Assembly: GCA_009731375.1 (NCBI GenBank)
Contig: BJOX01000252.1
Location: 666,385 to 692,019, forward strand
From: Paulinella micropora
Lineage: Eukaryota > Cercozoa > Imbricatea > Euglyphida
Direction: 5' to 3'
DNA: 25,635 nt
Shown: positions 22,478-25,635 of the stretch, piece after piece
Layout of the letters: every line of letters starts with the position of its first letter
How positions within the stretch are numbered: position 1 is the stretch's first letter
The notes under the pieces: model-generated
Database searches by the model: none
Told to the model about the DNA's origin: nothing
What the model saw: only the letters and a program-made list of their open reading frames with translations
Made by a program: the position numbers and the translations under genes

Positions 22478-22613
22478 GGGCGTGCACGCCCCACGCACGC
22501 CCCACGCTCCCCCCCCCTTCCCTACACGCCCGCGGATCACGCCCCGCGCTCTTCCCTCCCCGTGCGTACGGGCGGGCGCCTGCCCGCGACGCCGGGCGGA
22601 TTACGGGCCGCGT

Positions 22614-22917
22614 TCACGGGGCCCGCAGCACGGCCGTCTCTTGGAAGTCGTCTGCCCCGCCGTCGTCGGCCTCCGCGGGCGGCAGGAACAGCATCCGGGC
22701 GCGCGCCTCCGGCGGCAAGCACCACCGCCAGCCCAGGGCACTGCCTAAGAGCAAACCCGTATACACAACCCGCGGGGGGGGTAGCTGCGTCCGGGGGTAG
22801 GGCTCGGCGGCCGTCGTCCAGGTCGCAGGCGCAGAATTGGTACAGGTGCAGGTAACTCGCCAGGCTGGTCAGTCCCGCACAGGCGGCGGCCCGCTCCTCC
22901 TCCTTTCTGTCTTTCAT
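22614..22917 (-). CDS. Small unknown protein (about 100 aa) with a frame break in a G8 run
   Basis: The ATG at 22917 begins MKDRKEEERAAACAGLTSLA and continues ASYLHLYQFCACDLDDG. Around the G8 run at 22774-22781 (C8 on the coding strand) the protein-like reading moves to another frame: VVYTGLLLGSALGWRWCLPP, then MLFLPPAEADDGGADDFQET, stopping at TGA 22614-22616. One extra base in the homopolymer explains the shift. Without it the frame runs on to 22537 through Arg/Gly-rich sequence that looks like shadow translation. The hydrophobic GLLLGSALGW may be a short membrane or buried helix, and the C-terminus is acidic. No family is recognised. Confidence 0.5.
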
Positions 22918-23278
22918 GTGCTCTGGCTTAGTTAAAGTCAGCGCACTTGGTCTGCCGAGTGAGCACCTAAATCAGTCAGGCCCGGGTGGTCCGGGCCTTT
23001 GGGAGCCGCCGGCGGTGCGTCCGACCGACTGCACCGCAGAGCACCTCCCCCGGGTGCTGCCTACCCAGAGTGTCGCTTCGCTGCCCCGTCCCCGGGGCCC
23101 GAGAAGAGTGCACAACACGGGGGGAGAAGAAAGGGCGGCGGGGAAGGGGGCGCCTCCCCTTCCTCCTCTCCCCCCTCTCCGCCTCCGGCCCCCGTCCCTC
23201 ACCCCGGGGGCCCCCGTCCCTCACCCCGGGGCCCCCGCCTAGCTCTCAAAGCCGTCCACAGAACCGCAACGCCTCCCC
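22918..23278. other. Divergent intergenic region, probable promoters
   Basis: It lies between the divergent starts at 22917 and 23279. It holds a C-rich tract with a tandem CCCCCGTCCCTCACCCCGGG repeat (about 23190-23232) and, near the + start, CCGTCCACAG as a possible acceptor. No TATA-like box is seen. Confidence 0.45.
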
Positions 23279-25193
23279 ATGGCGGCCTCGTATCGGCCCC
23301 CCTTGTACTGCCACCGGCAGCTCTTGCGCTGGCTGGATTGGGCTGACGTGGCCGCGCTGGCCTGTGTCTCGCCGTGGTACGAACGCCTGCTGCAGAGACC
23401 CGCCACCTGGCGAGCCATCGGTACTGGCGGCCGGGAGCTGGACGTAGCCAGGCCGGAGCTCCGAGCCCTGGTACAGGTCTGGGGTGAGGCCTGGCAGGCA
23501 GGGGCACGCCCTCGGGTGCCCAGGCTGGAGGTGCGGGTAGGGCTGGCGGAACCCCTGGCCTTGGTCCGCAGGCTAAGCCCCTATGTTGAGATCGGGGGAC
23601 TAGTGCTACAGGACTGGCCGCTAGAAGAGCGCCCGGCCCTCCTGGACCTGATGCGCGACGTAGTCGCAGCACTCCCTGGGTTGCAACGCCTAGAACTGCC
23701 AGAGTGCCGACGATTGACGGACCACGGCCTGCAGGAAGTGGCGAAGCTGCACGAGCTGCGATATCTATCCCTCCAGTCTTGCAGGGGACTGACGGGCGCG
23801 GGGCTAACGCACCTGTCCAAGCTACAAAAGCTACAACACCTGGAGCTGGGACATTGCCAGACAGTAACTGACGCGGAGCTGCCGGGGCTGCCTAACCGGG
23901 AAGGTCTGCGTTACTTAAGCTTGAGCTCTTGCTCCGAACTGACGGGCGAGGGGCTGCAGGAGGGGCTGCAGGGCTTGGTAGAGCTGCAACACCTAGATCT
24001 GAGCGGATGCAGGGCGCTGGAGGACGCGAATCTGCAGTCCGTGGCCAGTCTTCCACGGTTGAAATATCTCCACTTGAGCCATTGCTGGCTACTGACTGAC
24101 CAAGGCCTGCAGAGCTTGGCGGGTATAGTACAGCTGCGACACCTGGCTTTGAACCAATGCGAGAGACTAACCGGCGCGGGGCTGCAACACTTGTCAGGAA
24201 TGCACCAGCTACAATACCTAGACCTGAGCTACTGTTTCCGACTGACGGACGCGGGGCTGGCGCACTTGGCCGGGCTGCGAGAGCTGCAGCACTTAAACCT
24301 CGGCTCCTGCCAGGGACTGACGAGCGAGGGGCTAAGGCACTTGGCAGGCCTGGTCAAGCTGCAACATCTGGACCTGAGCTTCTGCACGCGAGTAACGGAG
24401 GCGGGGCTGGAGCACTTGGCACACTTGAGCCAGCTGCAACACCTGAAGCTGGCCGGGTGGGACGCCAAAGCGGACGCGGGCCTAAGAAACCTGGCGAACA
24501 AGGGCCGGCTGCAACACCTGGATTTGAGCCGTTGGGAATGCCTGACGGACCGGGGGCTGACGAACTTGGTGGACCTGCAAGAGCTGCGATACTTGGACCT
24601 GAGTATGTGCCCGTTACTGACTGGCCGGGGCTCCGGGGGTGGACGGTGCCGCACTTGCAACACCTTGACCTAAGCCATTGCGCAGCACTGACGGACGAGG
24701 GGCTCGGGGGTGGTTGGAAAATTTACCAGCGCTGCGGTACTTAAACCTGAGCCTGTGCCAGAAGCTGACCGGCGAGGGGCTTGGGGGTTTGGCGACGCTG
24801 AGCCACCTGCAACACCTTAATCTGAGCCAGTGCACGGCACTAACGGACGCGGGGCTGGGGGGTTGGGCGACGCTGAGCCACCTGCAACACCTTGATCTGG
24901 GCCATTGCACGGCACTAACGGACGCGGGGCCGGCGGGGCTGGCGGATCTAACAGAGCTGCGGTACCTGGACCTGCAGTCTTGCGAAAGAATGACGGAGCT
25001 ATCCTTCCTGGCGAAGCTGACGCACCTGGAAGATCTTTGCCTGGGCAATTGCACCAAGCTGGCGAACGGGTGGTTGCAACATTTGGCAGGCTTGCAACAG
25101 TTGCGACACCTCGATGTGACAAATTGTACTGGGCTGGACAGAGAGGAGTTGGAGGCATTGGAGCGAGAGCGGGAGGTGCGTGTCGTAGGCTAA
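23279..25193 (+). CDS. F-box protein with about 20 cysteine-containing leucine-rich repeats (two frame breaks)
   Basis: The ATG at 23279 (CCCCATGGC) starts MAASYRPPLYCHRQLLRWLD. Residues 8-45 fit an F-box: HRQLLRWLDWADVAALACVS followed by PWYERLL and ATWRAI. From about residue 135 a regular 25-residue repeat runs almost to the C-terminus, consensus LQHLDLSxCxxLTDxGLxxL, the cysteine-containing (AMN1/FBXL-type) LRR. I count about 20 units. In SCF ubiquitin ligases the F-box binds SKP1 and the LRR solenoid binds the substrate. The frame changes near 24627-24630 and again in the G run 24706-24710; each is explained by one missing G, and the repeat register continues across both. The stop is TAA at 25191-25193. 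Confidence 0.85.
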
Positions 25194-25510
25194 GGCACGC
25201 TGCCGAGGACACAACCCACCCACCCTTGCCATCATCGAGGCCGCTTTCTTGCGGGCTACAGGGCCCGACAGCCAAGGTAAGGATAGACTTCGTAAGCATC
25301 TTATGGTTCACCACCGCGAGCGGGTAGGACTGATGTCGGGGGCAGCTCTCTTCGCCCCCCCTCCCCCACTTTCGTTCCAGCACCGTGAACTCGGGCTAGC
25401 GCTAGGTACAGAGCCCGCGATGTCCCAGCACCACAATGTCCTGGGAAGGGCCAGGGGCACTAGCCTCCGGTACACACGCCTGCCCCACGCTGTCATATCT
25501 TACTGTTAGG
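25194..25510. other. 3' region of the F-box gene with a possible 104-nt intron
   Basis: CCAAG/GTAAGG (GT at 25277) and CCCCCACTTTCGTTCCAG (ending 25380) make a consensus donor/acceptor pair 104 bases apart, downstream of the stop. A 68-codon frame from ATG 25303 to TAG 25507-25509 also exists, but it crosses the putative intron and resembles nothing known. Confidence 0.4.
25277..25380 (+). other. Putative short spliceosomal intron
   Basis: GTAAGG after AAG at the 5' side, and a long C/T tract followed by CAG at the 3' side. Use is untested. It may lie in a 3' UTR or link to a downstream exon. Confidence 0.35.
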
Positions 25511-25516
25511 AATAAA
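25511..25516 (+). terminator. AATAAA poly(A) signal of the F-box/LRR gene
   Basis: TAGGAATAAAAACTG, about 320 bases after the F-box gene stop. A second hexamer, ATTAAA, lies at 25535-25540. Confidence 0.7.
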
Positions 25517-25534
25517 AACTGTGACAGAATCGGA

Positions 25535-25540
25535 ATTAAA
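25535..25540 (+). terminator. ATTAAA, second poly(A) signal
   Basis: GGAATTAAAAACC, 24 bases after the first signal. It may give alternative 3' ends. Confidence 0.45.
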
Positions 25541-25569
25541 AACCCTGGCAGCCAAAAGCAAGGCAGAAC

Positions 25570-25593
25570 CTTCCCTTTCTTCCTGTGTTCCAG
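25570..25593 (+). promoter_or_regulatory. Putative 3' splice site near the window end
   Basis: CTTCCCTTTCTTCCTGTGTTCCAG/GGAC is a near-ideal acceptor. The sequence to the right edge may be an exon of the next + gene. Confidence 0.4.
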
Positions 25594-25635
25594 GGACGGA
25601 CGACGGCCGGTGGCGGCACTGGCGGCAGGTTGGCG

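Noticed and set aside
25303-25509. 68-codon ORF ending next to the poly(A) signal
   Set aside because: It crosses a putative intron, resembles nothing and has weak coding character. Kept only as a note in the 3' region.

Overview
This is a very GC-rich window (by eye about two thirds G+C or more), densely packed with mostly intronless genes on both strands. Seven runs of N interrupt it (1211-1220, 3436-4222, 5802-6219, 13242-13251, 15549-15672, 19370-19632, 22160-22477), most of them beside long poly-G or poly-C tracts. Gene ends carry eukaryote-type AATAAA/ATTAAA poly(A) signals, in one case overlapping the stop codon. Textbook spliceosomal acceptors and donors occur between genes. There are no Shine-Dalgarno-led operons, no rRNA and no recognisable tRNA. 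Most proteins belong to no family I can name. I read this as a large double-stranded DNA virus of a eukaryote that is transcribed and processed in the nucleus. A likely RPB3/AC40-like RNA polymerase subunit would favour Nucleocytoviricota, with pandoravirus-like viruses being GC-rich and using introns. The poly(A) layout would also suit an animal nuclear DNA virus. Lineage and host are unresolved, and a compact eukaryotic chromosome is not excluded.

Layout. 1-3435: the end of an unknown + gene, a G20-T4-C27 hairpin next to an AT-rich island, the C-terminal half of a class 3 lipase, then two small minus genes (a coiled-coil protein and a Cys-rich zinc protein). 4223-8979: the end of a + gene, then two minus genes, a large acidic/basic protein with a probable duplicated domain and a 208-residue protein. 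9410-12910: three + genes that share one poly(A) signal. 12911-14086: noncoding, with a 38-bp repeat pair (46-bp spacing) and a 34-bp tandem array. 14087-15352: the RPB3-like subunit on the minus strand. 15673-19150: two tandem paralogous Cys-cluster/kinase-like genes. 19675-22917: four minus genes (FkbM methyltransferase fragment, PD-(D/E)XK nuclease, RING-H2 protein, small protein). 23279-25193: an F-box protein with about 20 leucine-rich repeats.

Themes. RING-H2 and F-box/LRR proteins point to manipulation of host ubiquitination. The polymerase subunit and nuclease fit viral transcription and DNA processing. The lipase, FkbM enzyme and kinases fit host interaction. At least five genes contain single-base frame breaks, several of them in homopolymers, so sequencing or assembly indels should be suspected before calling pseudogenes.
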